From Clostridiales bacterium (GTDB lineage: Bacteria > Bacillota > Clostridia > Christensenellales > Aristaeellaceae), in NCBI GenBank assembly GCA_012514225.1, contig JAAZAQ010000176.1, positions 1 to 11,318 on the forward strand: a stretch of DNA of 11,318 nucleotides, read 5' to 3'. Below are positions 1 through 6,814 of this stretch, piece by piece (the first letter of the stretch is position 1; the number at the start of each line of letters is the position of its first letter). Position numbers and translations under genes: made by a program. The notes below the pieces were generated by a model. That model made no database searches, had not been told where the DNA came from, and saw only the letters and a program-made list of their open reading frames with translations.

Positions 1-418
1 CCGCGTGCAGGATTTTCGCCGGCAGCTGGTCCAGCTTCACGTCCTCCACGTCGAACTCCGCGCCCACGCCGCGGCCGACGAAAAAGGTGCGCTCCCGGGT
101 CTCCTGGCAGTTGAGGACCAGGGTGTAGGAGGTCTGGCCGCGCAGGCCGATGAAGCGGGTGTCAATGTTCTTGAATTTCCCGAAATGGGACAGGACCATC
201 TGCCCCTCCGGGTCGTTACCGATGAGGCCGGACACGTAGACGGGCAGGTTGCGGTCCAGCTGGGCCAGGCTCAGGGAGGTGTTGCAGGCCAGGCCGCCCA
301 CGGCCATCTCCCTTTCACCCAGGATGGTGGTCAGTTCCCCGCGCCCGGGGTAGCGCGCGATGCGGTAGATGACGTCGGCGATGAGGTTGCCCGCCGTGCA
401 GATACCCTGTCTGTCCAT
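1..418 (-). CDS. PfkB-family carbohydrate kinase, N-terminal part (cut by window edge)
   Basis: The reading frame opens at an ATG whose first base is 418, preceded by a GGAGG ribosome site four bases upstream, and runs off the left edge after about 139 codons. It begins MDRQGICTAGNLIADVIYRI. The ribokinase/PfkB features visible are the N-terminal strand with G10-N11 and D15, the GG-x3-N motif (G41, G42, N46) that lines the sugar site, and GLIGNDPEG at 64-72. The C-terminal DTxGAGD motif with the catalytic base would lie outside the window, so activity cannot be judged. The family phosphorylates sugars or nucleosides with ATP in the cytoplasm; the substrate is not readable here. The gene starts 31 bp after the UroD-family gene upstream and probably shares its transcript. 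Family assignment is firm, substrate unknown. Confidence 0.88.
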   Translation of the reverse strand, partial: MDRQGICTAGNLIADVIYRIARYPGRGELTTILGEREMAVGGLACNTSLSLAQLDRNLPVYVSGLIGNDPEGQMVLSHFGKFKNIDTRFIGLRGQTSYTLVLNCQETRERTFFVGRGVGAEFDVEDVKLDQLPAKILHA

Positions 419-449
419 GCCGCCTCCAGAAAGATGTGATGAACCGGGC

Positions 450-1463
450 TCAGCCCGCGAAGTCCCGCGCCGCGCGCTGCATGGCGAACAGCGAGCGGGG
501 CGGCAGGTAGTCCGGCACGCTGTTGCCGGTCCCCACCGCCCAGCCGCCGCGGCCGGACGCGCGGCGCAGCATGGCCGTCGTCCGCTCGTACACGGCCTGC
601 TCGTCGGCGTTGCACAGGTAGTTCATGTCCAGGCCGCCCAGCAGCGCGATGCGCCCGTGGTAGCGCTCGTAGGCCTGCTCAATGGGCAGGATGTTGTCCT
701 CGAAGGAATGCTTGGCGTCGTAGCCCATGCCGATGATGTCGTCCATGACCGCGCCCAGCTGCCCGCAGGAGTGCAAAAACACCGGCCGGCCGGCCGCGTG
801 GGCGGTCTCCACGATTTTCCGGTGCCAGGGGAAGACGTAGCGGCGCATCATCTCCGGGGACAGGAAGGTCTGGGAGTTGAAGCCCCAGTCGTCGTTGGAG
901 GAAACCAGGCCGACGGACGCGTACTGCAGCGCGGCCTGGTAATAGCGGACGAGCCGCTCGCCCACGTTGTCGAAGATGAGGCCTGCCAGTTCCGGCTCGT
1001 CGTAGAGCATCATGCACAGGTTTTCGTACCCGCACAGCGACACGACGTTTTCCAGCACGCCGCCGGGCCCCATGACCATCAGCTTCATGCCCTCCGGCAT
1101 CGAGCGGTCCATCTCCTTCAGGGCGTGGTCGTCAAACTGCTCCGGCTCCGGCCAGGAAAAGGCCTCGAAGCTTTTCCAGTCCGTGATTTCCGCGCCGTCG
1201 TTCAGGGAACGGGTGTGCAGGGAGGCCACGTCCTTGCTGAAATGGAAGCCGGAGGCGTAGATGGTGGAGAAGTCGTAGCCCATCTTCCGGTAGGCCTTCG
1301 CGGCGAAGCGCGCGAGGGACAGCCGGTCGTCCCCCGGCAGTTTTTCCCCGTTGACCAGTTCATACAGCGGGACGTTCATGAACAGCTCGAACAACACGGG
1401 GCGTTCCGGCTCCTCGTTGCGCAGCACGGTGAGCAGCTGGTTGAAATCGGGCGAACGGGCCAT
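450..1463 (-). CDS. Uroporphyrinogen decarboxylase-family (MtaA/CmuA-like) protein
   Basis: This encodes 337 residues in the UroD TIM-barrel superfamily, which includes haem-pathway decarboxylases and corrinoid-dependent methyltransferases. The HSCG motif (H231, C233) matches the His-x-Cys zinc ligands of MtaA/MtbA-type enzymes. The stretches FSWPEP, MGPGG, KHSFED and GTGNSVPDY fit the anaerobic UroD-like group. It lacks the RQAGR-like N-terminal motif of true haem-pathway UroD. At about the place where MtaA carries its third zinc ligand (Cys) the sequence reads GTGN, so metal binding may differ. The start is set at 1463 because GGAAGGAAC lies just upstream; the next ATG upstream, at 1511, falls inside the -10 box of the promoter and cannot be the start. 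It is followed 31 bp later by the PfkB kinase gene. Methyl transfer or demethylation of a small substrate is an inference; haem synthesis is unlikely. Confidence 0.85.
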   Translation of the reverse strand: MARSPDFNQLLTVLRNEEPERPVLFELFMNVPLYELVNGEKLPGDDRLSLARFAAKAYRKMGYDFSTIYASGFHFSKDVASLHTRSLNDGAEITDWKSFEAFSWPEPEQFDDHALKEMDRSMPEGMKLMVMGPGGVLENVVSLCGYENLCMMLYDEPELAGLIFDNVGERLVRYYQAALQYASVGLVSSNDDWGFNSQTFLSPEMMRRYVFPWHRKIVETAHAAGRPVFLHSCGQLGAVMDDIIGMGYDAKHSFEDNILPIEQAYERYHGRIALLGGLDMNYLCNADEQAVYERTTAMLRRASGRGGWAVGTGNSVPDYLPPRSLFAMQRAARDFAG

Positions 1464-1509
1464 TTTTTCTGTTCCTTCCATGGGATGCTTATTTCGCTTC
1501 AGCCCCGCC

Positions 1510-1539
1510 ATTATAGGGGCTCGCGGCTTTTCCTGTCAA
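1510..1539 (-). promoter_or_regulatory. Consensus sigma-70/A promoter for the leftward UroD-PfkB pair
   Basis: On the minus strand TTGACA (1539-1534) and TATAAT (1515-1510) are both perfect, with an 18-bp spacer. A transcript would start near 1503, leaving a leader of about 40 bases before the ATG at 1463. Such a complete consensus suggests strong expression or an overlapping repressor site. Confidence 0.8.
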
Positions 1540-1548
1540 ACCTCGCCG

Positions 1549-1578
1549 TTGACGGGAAACGCACTGAAAAGGTATCCT
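1549..1578 (+). promoter_or_regulatory. Probable promoter for the acetate-kinase-family gene
   Basis: TTGACG (1549-1554, five of six consensus) and TATCCT (1573-1578, four of six) are separated by 18 bp. A start near 1585 would give a leader of about 23 bases containing the ribosome site at 1594-1600. Its -35 box lies only 9 bp from the -35 box of the opposing promoter, so the two could be co-regulated. Confidence 0.5.
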
Positions 1579-1607
1579 GCCGGAAAAAGGAGCGGGAGGG
1601 CAAGGAC

Positions 1608-2792
1608 GTGCTGGTACTGAGTTGCAACGTGGGCAGCACCTCGCTGAAATACCGCCTCTACCGGCTGGCGGGGGCGGAGGAGGAGCTGGCTTCCGGACAT
1701 TTCGAGGGCATCGGCCGCGCGGCCGGCAAGGCGCGCCAGCAGGCGGGGGACCGCGGGGCGCGGGAGGACGCGCCGCGGCCGACCTACGCGGAGGCCATCG
1801 GCGCAATGCTGGACTTCCTGACGGACGCAGGGGCGCTGCCGGGCGGCAGGCCGGACTGCGTCGCCTTCAAGGTGGTGGCCGCGCTTCGCGTCAGCGGCGT
1901 GCAGGAGCTCACCGAGGAGGTGCTGGGCGCGATGGAGGCCTTCAACACCCTGCTGCCGGCGCACAACCCGCCCTATATCGCGGCCGTGCGGCAGTTTCGC
2001 CAGACGATGCCGGGCGTGCCGCTCGTCGGCAGCTTCGAGACCGGCTTCTTCCAGCGGATGCCGCCGGAGGCCTTCCTGTATGCGCTGCCCACGGAGCTGC
2101 TGGAACAGGGCGTGCGCAAAAACGGCGCGCACGGCGCCTCGCACGAGTACGTGAGCGGCTGGGTCGCGGACGCGGAGGGCCGGGACGACCTGCGCCTGGT
2201 CACCTGCCACCTGGGCGGCTCCTCCTCCATCGCGGCCGTTCAGGCCGGGCGCTGCGTGGACACCACCCTGGGCCTGTCGCTGCAGTCCGGGCTGCCGCAC
2301 AACAACCGCGTCGGGGACGCGGACCCCTACCTGTCCATCTACCTGCAGGAAAGCCTGGGCTACACCCGGGAGCAGGTCAAGGAGCTGTACAGCAAAAAGG
2401 GAGGCCTGCTGGGGCTGTCCGGGTTCTCCGGGGAGCTGTGGGAAATCGAGCAGGCCGCGGACCGGGGCGACGCCCGCGCACGGACGGCGCTGGACGTCTA
2501 TTGCTACAGCATCAGGAAATACGTCGGCTCCTTCGCCGCCGCCCTGGGCGGGCTGGACGCCGTGGCCTTCGCCGGGGGCATCGGGCAAAACAGCGCCAGG
2601 GTGCGCGCGCAGTCCCTCGCCGGCCTGGAGTTCCTCGGCGTCCGCCTGGACGCGGACAAAAACGCGAAAGCCAAGCCCGGCGACAAGGTGTCCGCGGAGG
2701 GCTCCCGGGTGTCCGTCTGGGTGGTCGCGACCAACGAGGAAATCGTCATCGCGCGCAAGGCGCGGCAATACCTGGAGGGGAAAGGCGCCTGA
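1608..2792 (+). CDS. Acetate kinase-family protein with altered active-site residues
   Basis: This encodes 394 residues, close to the usual AckA length of about 400. The GTG start at 1608 follows GGGAGGG (1594-1600) by seven bases; the frame stays open far upstream, but that part overlaps the UroD gene and has no homology-like character. ASKHA-fold motifs are clear: the phosphate-1 loop NVGSTSLKY, LLPAHNPP, HGASHEYVS, CHLGGSSSI, an NNRVGDADP arginine, FAGGIGQNSA and TNEE. Compared from memory with Methanosarcina thermophila AckA, HRVVHGG reads FKVVAAL (R91 to Lys), FDTAF reads FETGF (D148 to Glu), CHLGNG reads CHLGGS (N211 to Gly) and GIGEN reads GIGQN, while the His180, Arg241 and Glu384 equivalents are kept. 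It may be a paralogue with another acyl substrate or a non-kinase role. AckA normally converts acetyl phosphate and ADP to acetate and ATP; no pta gene lies nearby. Family certain, activity uncertain. Confidence 0.87.
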   Translation: MLVLSCNVGSTSLKYRLYRLAGAEEELASGHFEGIGRAAGKARQQAGDRGAREDAPRPTYAEAIGAMLDFLTDAGALPGGRPDCVAFKVVAALRVSGVQELTEEVLGAMEAFNTLLPAHNPPYIAAVRQFRQTMPGVPLVGSFETGFFQRMPPEAFLYALPTELLEQGVRKNGAHGASHEYVSGWVADAEGRDDLRLVTCHLGGSSSIAAVQAGRCVDTTLGLSLQSGLPHNNRVGDADPYLSIYLQESLGYTREQVKELYSKKGGLLGLSGFSGELWEIEQAADRGDARARTALDVYCYSIRKYVGSFAAALGGLDAVAFAGGIGQNSARVRAQSLAGLEFLGVRLDADKNAKAKPGDKVSAEGSRVSVWVVATNEEIVIARKARQYLEGKGA

Positions 2793-2810
2793 GCCGTCAT
2801 AAACGGCGTG

Positions 2811-2854
2811 AAAGCCCCCGGACGGCCTGGGCCGCCCGGGGGCTTGTTTTGTTT
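2811..2854 (+). terminator. Rho-independent terminator after the kinase gene
   Basis: AAGCCCCCGG (2812-2821) pairs with CCGGGGGCTT (2836-2845) in a 10-bp stem, with more pairing (GGCC/GGCC) inside, followed by a T-rich run at 2844-2853. It sits 19 bp after the kinase stop codon. It also lies beyond the 3' end of the opposing gene, but lacks a good T run in that direction, so it mainly serves the plus strand. Confidence 0.88.
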
Positions 2855-2862
2855 CGTCCGGC

Positions 2863-3624
2863 TTATTCCACTGTGAAGGTCGTTTTCCCGCCCAGCCAGC
2901 CGTTGAAATACAGCTCCACCGCGTAGCGGCCCGGCGCGAAGGCGTCGTTGTAGCTCAGGTAGGTCTGGAAGATGTGGTTGATGTTGTAGGCGGAGCGCAC
3001 GCCGGTCCAGTCCCCGGGGACGGAGGTGGTTTCGGAGTAGAGGTAGCGGTCGGCGGAATTGGGGGGATACAGCACGACGACCGCCTGGAGGTTCTTGTCC
3101 GTCTTGGCGCGCGACAGGGTGTACTCCACGGCAATGAAGAAGTTGCGCAGTTCCCCGGCGCTGGCCAGCATGGCGCCCTGCACCCGCTCCACCCGGGTCC
3201 GGGAGGCGTCGTCCCAGAAATCGGTGTTGGAGTCGGCGTTGGTGTAAAACAGGGAGAAGTTCCGGTACTTGTAGTTGTATTCCCGCTGGCTGTTCAGGCG
3301 GGGCGTCGTGGCGTAGGCGAGGTCGGACTGCGCGCCTTCTTCCCCCTGGCTGACGGAAATCTTGTAATTGGTTTCCGGCGCGACCTGGAGCAGGGCGGAG
3401 TTCTCGTAAACCTCGTCATAGTAGGTGAACACGCCCTTCACCGGCCCGTAGTGGACGCGGAAGGGGGGCGAGCCGCCCTGCCAGGAGACCTTGATCTGGG
3501 TGGCGGAGAAGGGGGTCGCCTTCAGGCCGGTGATGCCGCTGTCCTCCGCGGCGAAGGCGGAAAGGGGGAGGGCGGCAAACAGCAGCAGGGCGGACAGTAC
3601 GGCGGCCAGCGTGCGTTTCATCAT
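2863..3624 (-). CDS. Secreted protein with fibronectin type III-like domain, function unknown
   Basis: This encodes 253 residues. The N-terminus is a classic Sec signal peptide: MMKR, a hydrophobic core rich in Ala and Leu, and an AFA|AE cleavage site after residue 25. Residues about 30-108 resemble a fibronectin type III beta-sandwich (GITGLKATPFSATQIKVSW, then APETNYKISVS). The remaining 145 residues are rich in Tyr, Asn and Ser, contain no cysteine, and end in PGRYAVELYFNGWLGGKTTF, which looks like another beta-rich domain. There is no lipobox, LPxTG or transmembrane anchor, so it is probably released or loosely wall-bound. AAGGAG stands ahead of two adjacent ATG codons (3624 and 3621); either could start. 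I do not recognise the C-terminal family. Confidence 0.8.
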   Translation of the reverse strand: MMKRTLAAVLSALLLFAALPLSAFAAEDSGITGLKATPFSATQIKVSWQGGSPPFRVHYGPVKGVFTYYDEVYENSALLQVAPETNYKISVSQGEEGAQSDLAYATTPRLNSQREYNYKYRNFSLFYTNADSNTDFWDDASRTRVERVQGAMLASAGELRNFFIAVEYTLSRAKTDKNLQAVVVLYPPNSADRYLYSETTSVPGDWTGVRSAYNINHIFQTYLSYNDAFAPGRYAVELYFNGWLGGKTTFTVE

Positions 3625-3675
3625 TACATCTCCTTATGGTCGGCGTTTTCCCGCGGCGGAACCGGATGTCCGGGG

Positions 3676-3681
3676 ATTATA
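3676..3681 (-). promoter_or_regulatory. -10 box for the secreted protein gene
   Basis: A perfect TATAAT on the minus strand lies about 52 bp ahead of the start codon, in the 81-bp gap after the LysE-family gene. I see no convincing -35 box at 16-18 bp, so an activator or a weak promoter is possible. Confidence 0.45.
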
Positions 3682-3705
3682 CCCGGCCCGCCCCGGAATA
3701 CGCCC

Positions 3706-4287
3706 CTAGCCCAGCAGCATCGCGACCGCGCAGTAGACCAGCAGCGCCGCCATCGCGGCGTTGACCGCGAGGGCGTGCCGGGAAAACAGGAGGCGGAAGG
3801 TGGAGCCGAAGGCGGACCACAGAAGGGTGCAAAGGAAACCGGCCGTGGACAGCATCAGGGCGAAGGCCGCGAGCTGCAGCGGCTGCCCCTGGTACGCCGG
3901 CAGGATGAAGGCTTCGAGGGAAACCATGCAGTATACGTAGGCCTTGGCGTTGACGAACTGCAGCGCCACGCCGCGGAGGAAGGACGCGTCGCTCCCCTGT
4001 TCCTCCGGCGCGTCCGCCGCGTACAGGGAATGGCGGGCCAGCACCAGCAGGTAGGCGGCGCCCACGGCCGTCAGGGGCAGCTTGAGGAAGGGCAGCAGGC
4101 GGGAGAGGGCGCTCAAAAAGAAGGCGCTGGCCAGGGAAATGGCGGAAAAACCCGCCATCACGCCCAGGTTGAAGGGCAAGGCGCGGACAAAGCCCTTCCG
4201 GCGCCCGTTCTCCATGGACAGGATGTTGTTGGGCCCCGGGGTCACGGCTGTGGTGAACATGTAGATCAGAAAGGGCGCCCACTGCAT
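3706..4287 (-). CDS. LysE/RhtB-family amino-acid exporter
   Basis: This encodes 193 residues, the normal length for LysE-type exporters. The family signature TPGPNN is at residues 16-21, followed by ILSMENGRRKGF, and about six hydrophobic segments span the protein (for example the stretches beginning FLIYMF, LGVMAGFSAI, LPLTAVGAAYLLVL, LQLAAFALML and VNAAMAALLVY). Members export amino acids or related metabolites across the cytoplasmic membrane using the proton gradient; the substrate cannot be deduced. The ATG at 4287 is chosen because GGGAGG lies nine bases upstream and the protein begins directly with its first membrane helix; the open frame extends further upstream but that segment is low-complexity basic sequence. 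It lies downstream of the radical SAM gene on the same strand, but a hairpin separates them. Confidence 0.9.
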   Translation of the reverse strand: MQWAPFLIYMFTTAVTPGPNNILSMENGRRKGFVRALPFNLGVMAGFSAISLASAFFLSALSRLLPFLKLPLTAVGAAYLLVLARHSLYAADAPEEQGSDASFLRGVALQFVNAKAYVYCMVSLEAFILPAYQGQPLQLAAFALMLSTAGFLCTLLWSAFGSTFRLLFSRHALAVNAAMAALLVYCAVAMLLG

Positions 4288-4327
4288 GCTAGCCCGCCTC
4301 CCGCTTCCTTGTGCCTTTGACTGCACC

Positions 4328-4372
4328 AAAATACCCCCGCCGCCGCGCCTGCGGAAGTGGGGGGCTTGTTTC
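4328..4372 (-). terminator. Probable terminator after the radical SAM gene
   Basis: On the minus strand a run of six C (4364-4359) faces a run of five G (4338-4334), with CCGC/GCGG pairing inside, followed by TATTTT. The stem is imperfect. A T-rich run also lies on the other side (4366-4381), so a bidirectional role is possible, although no rightward gene ends here. Confidence 0.5.
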
Positions 4373-4409
4373 TTTTCTGTTTGCGTTCCGGGGCCTTGCG
4401 GCGGCCGGC

Positions 4410-5828
4410 TCAGGCGACGGGCGCCTTGTCCGTCTCCGCCCGGGCCTCCTTTTTGAAGAAGCGGCGGCCGCGGTTCTTCCCGCGCGGCTCCTCCTTCCAC
4501 AGGCGCTCGGCCGTCACGGCCCACTTTTCGGAAGCCTGTTCGCACTTGGCGCACAGCGCCGCCACGTCCTCCGGGTCCTTCGCCTCGGTGGAGCGCGCGC
4601 CGGCCTGGCTCACCATCTCCCGCAGCTGGCGAGGGTTATCCAGCAGCGGGCAGGGCTGGAGCATGTTGTCGTTGAAGGGCTGCCGGTGGTGGTACTGCAT
4701 GAACAGCGGTCGCCGGAGCGCTTCCAGCAGGGTGTGCTCCCGGATGTTGCTGTCGGCGTAGTGGATGAAGGCGCAGGGCTCCACGTCGCCTGCTGCGTTG
4801 ATATGCAGGTAGGAGCGCCCGCCCGCGATGCAGCCGCCGGCGTACTCCCCGTCATTCCAGAAGTCCATGGTGAAAATCGGCTTGGTGTTTCGCCAGGCGC
4901 GCACGGCGCGGTACATGTGCTCCCGCTGCTCCGGGCTCACCATCAGTTCCGGCGCGGCGTCCCGGCCCACGGGCATGTAGGTGAAGAACCAGGCGAACTT
5001 GGCGCCCAGGCCAATCATATGGTCGATGTAGTCGTCGCTGCCGATAACCTCGGTGTTCCGGCTCGTGTAGCACAGGGAAATGCCGAAGGGCAGCCGCTTT
5101 TCCTTCAGCAGCTCCATCGCCCGGATGACCCGGCGGTAGGTACCCCTGCCGCGCCGCGCGTCCGTGGCCTCCTCGAAGCCCTCGATGCTGATGGCCGGCA
5201 CGAAGTTCTTGACCCGCAGCATCTCCCCGGCGAAGGCGTCGTCGATCAGCGTGCCGTTGGTGAAGGCCAGGAAGGCGCAATCCGGGTGCTTTTCGCACAG
5301 CCGGACGATGTCTGCCTTGCGCATCAGGGGCTCGCCGCCTGAAAAGATGTACAGGTAGGTGCCCAGCTTCTTGCCCTGGCGGATGATGCCATCCAGCTCC
5401 TGAAGCGACAGGCTGAGCTTGCCGCCGTATTCGCTGGCCCAGCAGCCCTGGCAATCCAGGTTGCAGGCGCTGGTCGGGTCCATCAGGATGGCCCAGGGCA
5501 CGTTGCAGCCGTGTTTGAGGGCCGTCTTCCGCTGGCGCGGGGTGCCGATCATGCTGGCGTTGATGACAAAGTTCTCAAACAGCCGTTTGCGTACCCCGTC
5601 GTCGACGTCCGTGTACAGGCTCTTGAGCAGCTTGTACCAGTTGCCCTGCGGGTTTAGGACCGCGTTCCTGGCGGTCTGCGCCTGGGAGCCGACGGCCAGC
5701 TGCTCCGGGTCGCGCCGGATGAGCCAGTCTGCGATTCTGACGGCGTTGCGGTCAAAATCGCGGTCCACATACGACAGCACGCGCTTGAGCCCTGCGGATT
5801 TGAGGTGTTCAACAAGGGTTTTTGCCAT
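4410..5828 (-). CDS. Radical SAM enzyme with SPASM-like C-terminal cysteines
   Basis: This encodes 472 residues. The CX3CX2C motif (C122, C126, C129) binds the SAM-cleaving [4Fe-4S] cluster, and FSGGEP (162-167) is the SAM-contacting motif. An N-terminal region of about 110 residues precedes the barrel. The C-terminal part has C333 and C352 (GGC...AAGDVEPC), C393 (QPCP) and CAKC (C426, C429), consistent with one or more auxiliary clusters of the SPASM/twitch type. The last 30 residues are basic and probably disordered. AAGGAGGAG lies seven bases before the ATG. The gene diverges from the reductase/ligase-synthase operon across 147 bp, which suggests a shared pathway. SPASM enzymes often modify peptides or small molecules, and no precursor-peptide gene is seen nearby. 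Alternatives are an HpnH-like or lipid-modifying enzyme. Class certain, substrate unknown. Confidence 0.88.
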   Translation of the reverse strand: MAKTLVEHLKSAGLKRVLSYVDRDFDRNAVRIADWLIRRDPEQLAVGSQAQTARNAVLNPQGNWYKLLKSLYTDVDDGVRKRLFENFVINASMIGTPRQRKTALKHGCNVPWAILMDPTSACNLDCQGCWASEYGGKLSLSLQELDGIIRQGKKLGTYLYIFSGGEPLMRKADIVRLCEKHPDCAFLAFTNGTLIDDAFAGEMLRVKNFVPAISIEGFEEATDARRGRGTYRRVIRAMELLKEKRLPFGISLCYTSRNTEVIGSDDYIDHMIGLGAKFAWFFTYMPVGRDAAPELMVSPEQREHMYRAVRAWRNTKPIFTMDFWNDGEYAGGCIAGGRSYLHINAAGDVEPCAFIHYADSNIREHTLLEALRRPLFMQYHHRQPFNDNMLQPCPLLDNPRQLREMVSQAGARSTEAKDPEDVAALCAKCEQASEKWAVTAERLWKEEPRGKNRGRRFFKKEARAETDKAPVA

Positions 5829-5861
5829 GGCGCCGCTCCTCCTTATTCAGTTCATAAACCC

Positions 5862-5890
5862 ATACTAAACCGCCCGGCGCAAAAGGGCAA
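5862..5890 (-). promoter_or_regulatory. Possible promoter for the radical SAM gene
   Basis: On the minus strand TTGCCC (5890-5885) and TAGTAT (5867-5862) are each four of six consensus matches, with a 17-bp spacer. The A+T-rich leader then runs into AAGGAGGAG before the ATG at 5828. Confidence 0.4.
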
Positions 5891-5918
5891 GCCTGCGGGG
5901 AGGCGGCCGGCCCCTTGC

Positions 5919-5947
5919 TTGTGCAATTGGACAGAATGGGATAAACT
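5919..5947 (+). promoter_or_regulatory. Possible promoter for the reductase/ligase-synthase operon
   Basis: TTGTGC (5919-5924, three of six) and TAAACT (5942-5947, four of six) have a 17-bp spacer, 28 bp before the ATG at 5976. The match is weak, but this is the only A+T-richer patch ahead of the operon. Confidence 0.3.
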
Positions 5948-5975
5948 GTGCGGGACTTCTGAGCCGGAGGGGAGC

Positions 5976-6785
5976 ATGGCAAACAGGGTGGCCTGGGTCA
6001 GCGGAGCGTCCAGCGGATTGGGCGCGGCGGCGGCCCGGGCGCTTGTGGAAAACGGCTGGAAGGTGGTCGCCGGCGCGCGCTCCTTCTCCGGGCAGGAAGG
6101 CGAGACGGACCTGGGCGCCCGGCTGCCGCTGGACGTGCGGAACGAAGCCTCGGTGAAAAGCTTTGCCGGGCGTGCGGAGGCCCTGTACGGCTTGCCGGAC
6201 GCCCTGGTCAACGCCGCGGGCATCCTGACCCTGGGCCCAGCCGAGGACACCACGCCCGAGGAAGTGCTGCAGGTCATGGACACCATCCTGCTGGGCACCC
6301 TGCGGGTGACCCGCGCCGCCCTGCCACTGATGCGGGAAAAGGGCGGGGGAAAGGTGGTCATGCTGTCCTCCGTCAACGGCCTGATGCCCACGCCCTTCCA
6401 GGGCGCCTACGTGGCGGCCAAGCACGCGCTGGAGGGGATTTCGGAGTGCCTGGCGCTGGAGACGAAAGGCCAGGGCATCCAGGTGATGCTGGTGGAGCCG
6501 GGCGACCACCGGGGCGGCAGCGACCGGTACCGCGGCCATGCCGGGCGGGTTTCCCCGCTGTACGCCGAGCGCTTCCGCCGCGCGGCGGACGTCATCCGGG
6601 AGGACGAGGCGCGGGGCCGGGAGCCCGCGCGCTTCGGCCAAAGGCTGGCCTGCGTGCTGGGCAGGAAAAGGCTGCCCCTGCGGCTGAAGGTGACCACGCT
6701 GAAGGAAGATTTCGCCATCGTCATGCACGACGTGCTGCCCGGGCGCCTGTTCCTGCGCTTCCTGGCAGACTATTACAAGGTGTGA
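5976..6785 (+). CDS. Short-chain dehydrogenase/reductase (SDR), putative ketone reductase
   Basis: This encodes 269 residues, typical for a classical SDR. The nucleotide-binding SGASSGLG is at 9-16, NAAG at 79-82, and the catalytic Ser132, Tyr145 and Lys149 (YVAAK) have normal spacing. The Asn of the usual catalytic tetrad (N-x-x-G) is replaced by Ile104 (ILLG). After the active site the PG motif reads VEPGDHRGG instead of the common PGxxxT. The C-terminal end (FLRFLADYYKV) is hydrophobic and aromatic, which may help it meet a lipid. GGAGGGGAG (5966-5974) precedes the ATG; the frame is open further upstream but without a better start. The next gene begins 29 bp after its stop, so the two are an operon. 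By context it probably reduces the amino ketone made by the neighbour, as 3-ketodihydrosphingosine reductase does. That role is inferred. Confidence 0.9.
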   Translation: MANRVAWVSGASSGLGAAAARALVENGWKVVAGARSFSGQEGETDLGARLPLDVRNEASVKSFAGRAEALYGLPDALVNAAGILTLGPAEDTTPEEVLQVMDTILLGTLRVTRAALPLMREKGGGKVVMLSSVNGLMPTPFQGAYVAAKHALEGISECLALETKGQGIQVMLVEPGDHRGGSDRYRGHAGRVSPLYAERFRRAADVIREDEARGREPARFGQRLACVLGRKRLPLRLKVTTLKEDFAIVMHDVLPGRLFLRFLADYYKV

Positions 6786-6814
6786 CCGCGCCCCGCGGCA
6801 GGGAGGAGCCCCTG

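Noticed and set aside
1464..1511. Upstream ATG at 1511 as start of the UroD-family gene
   Set aside because: It lies within the TATAATGG of the promoter, so it would not be in the transcript, and the ATG at 1463 has a ribosome site.
369..1607. N-terminal extension of the acetate-kinase frame to an ATG at 369
   Set aside because: It overlaps the UroD gene antisense and has low-complexity composition; a GTG with a good ribosome site at 1608 starts exactly at the family N-terminus.
4288..4554. Extension of the LysE-family gene upstream to 4554
   Set aside because: The added residues are basic low-complexity sequence overlapping the radical SAM gene's end; the ATG at 4287 begins the first membrane helix and has GGGAGG.
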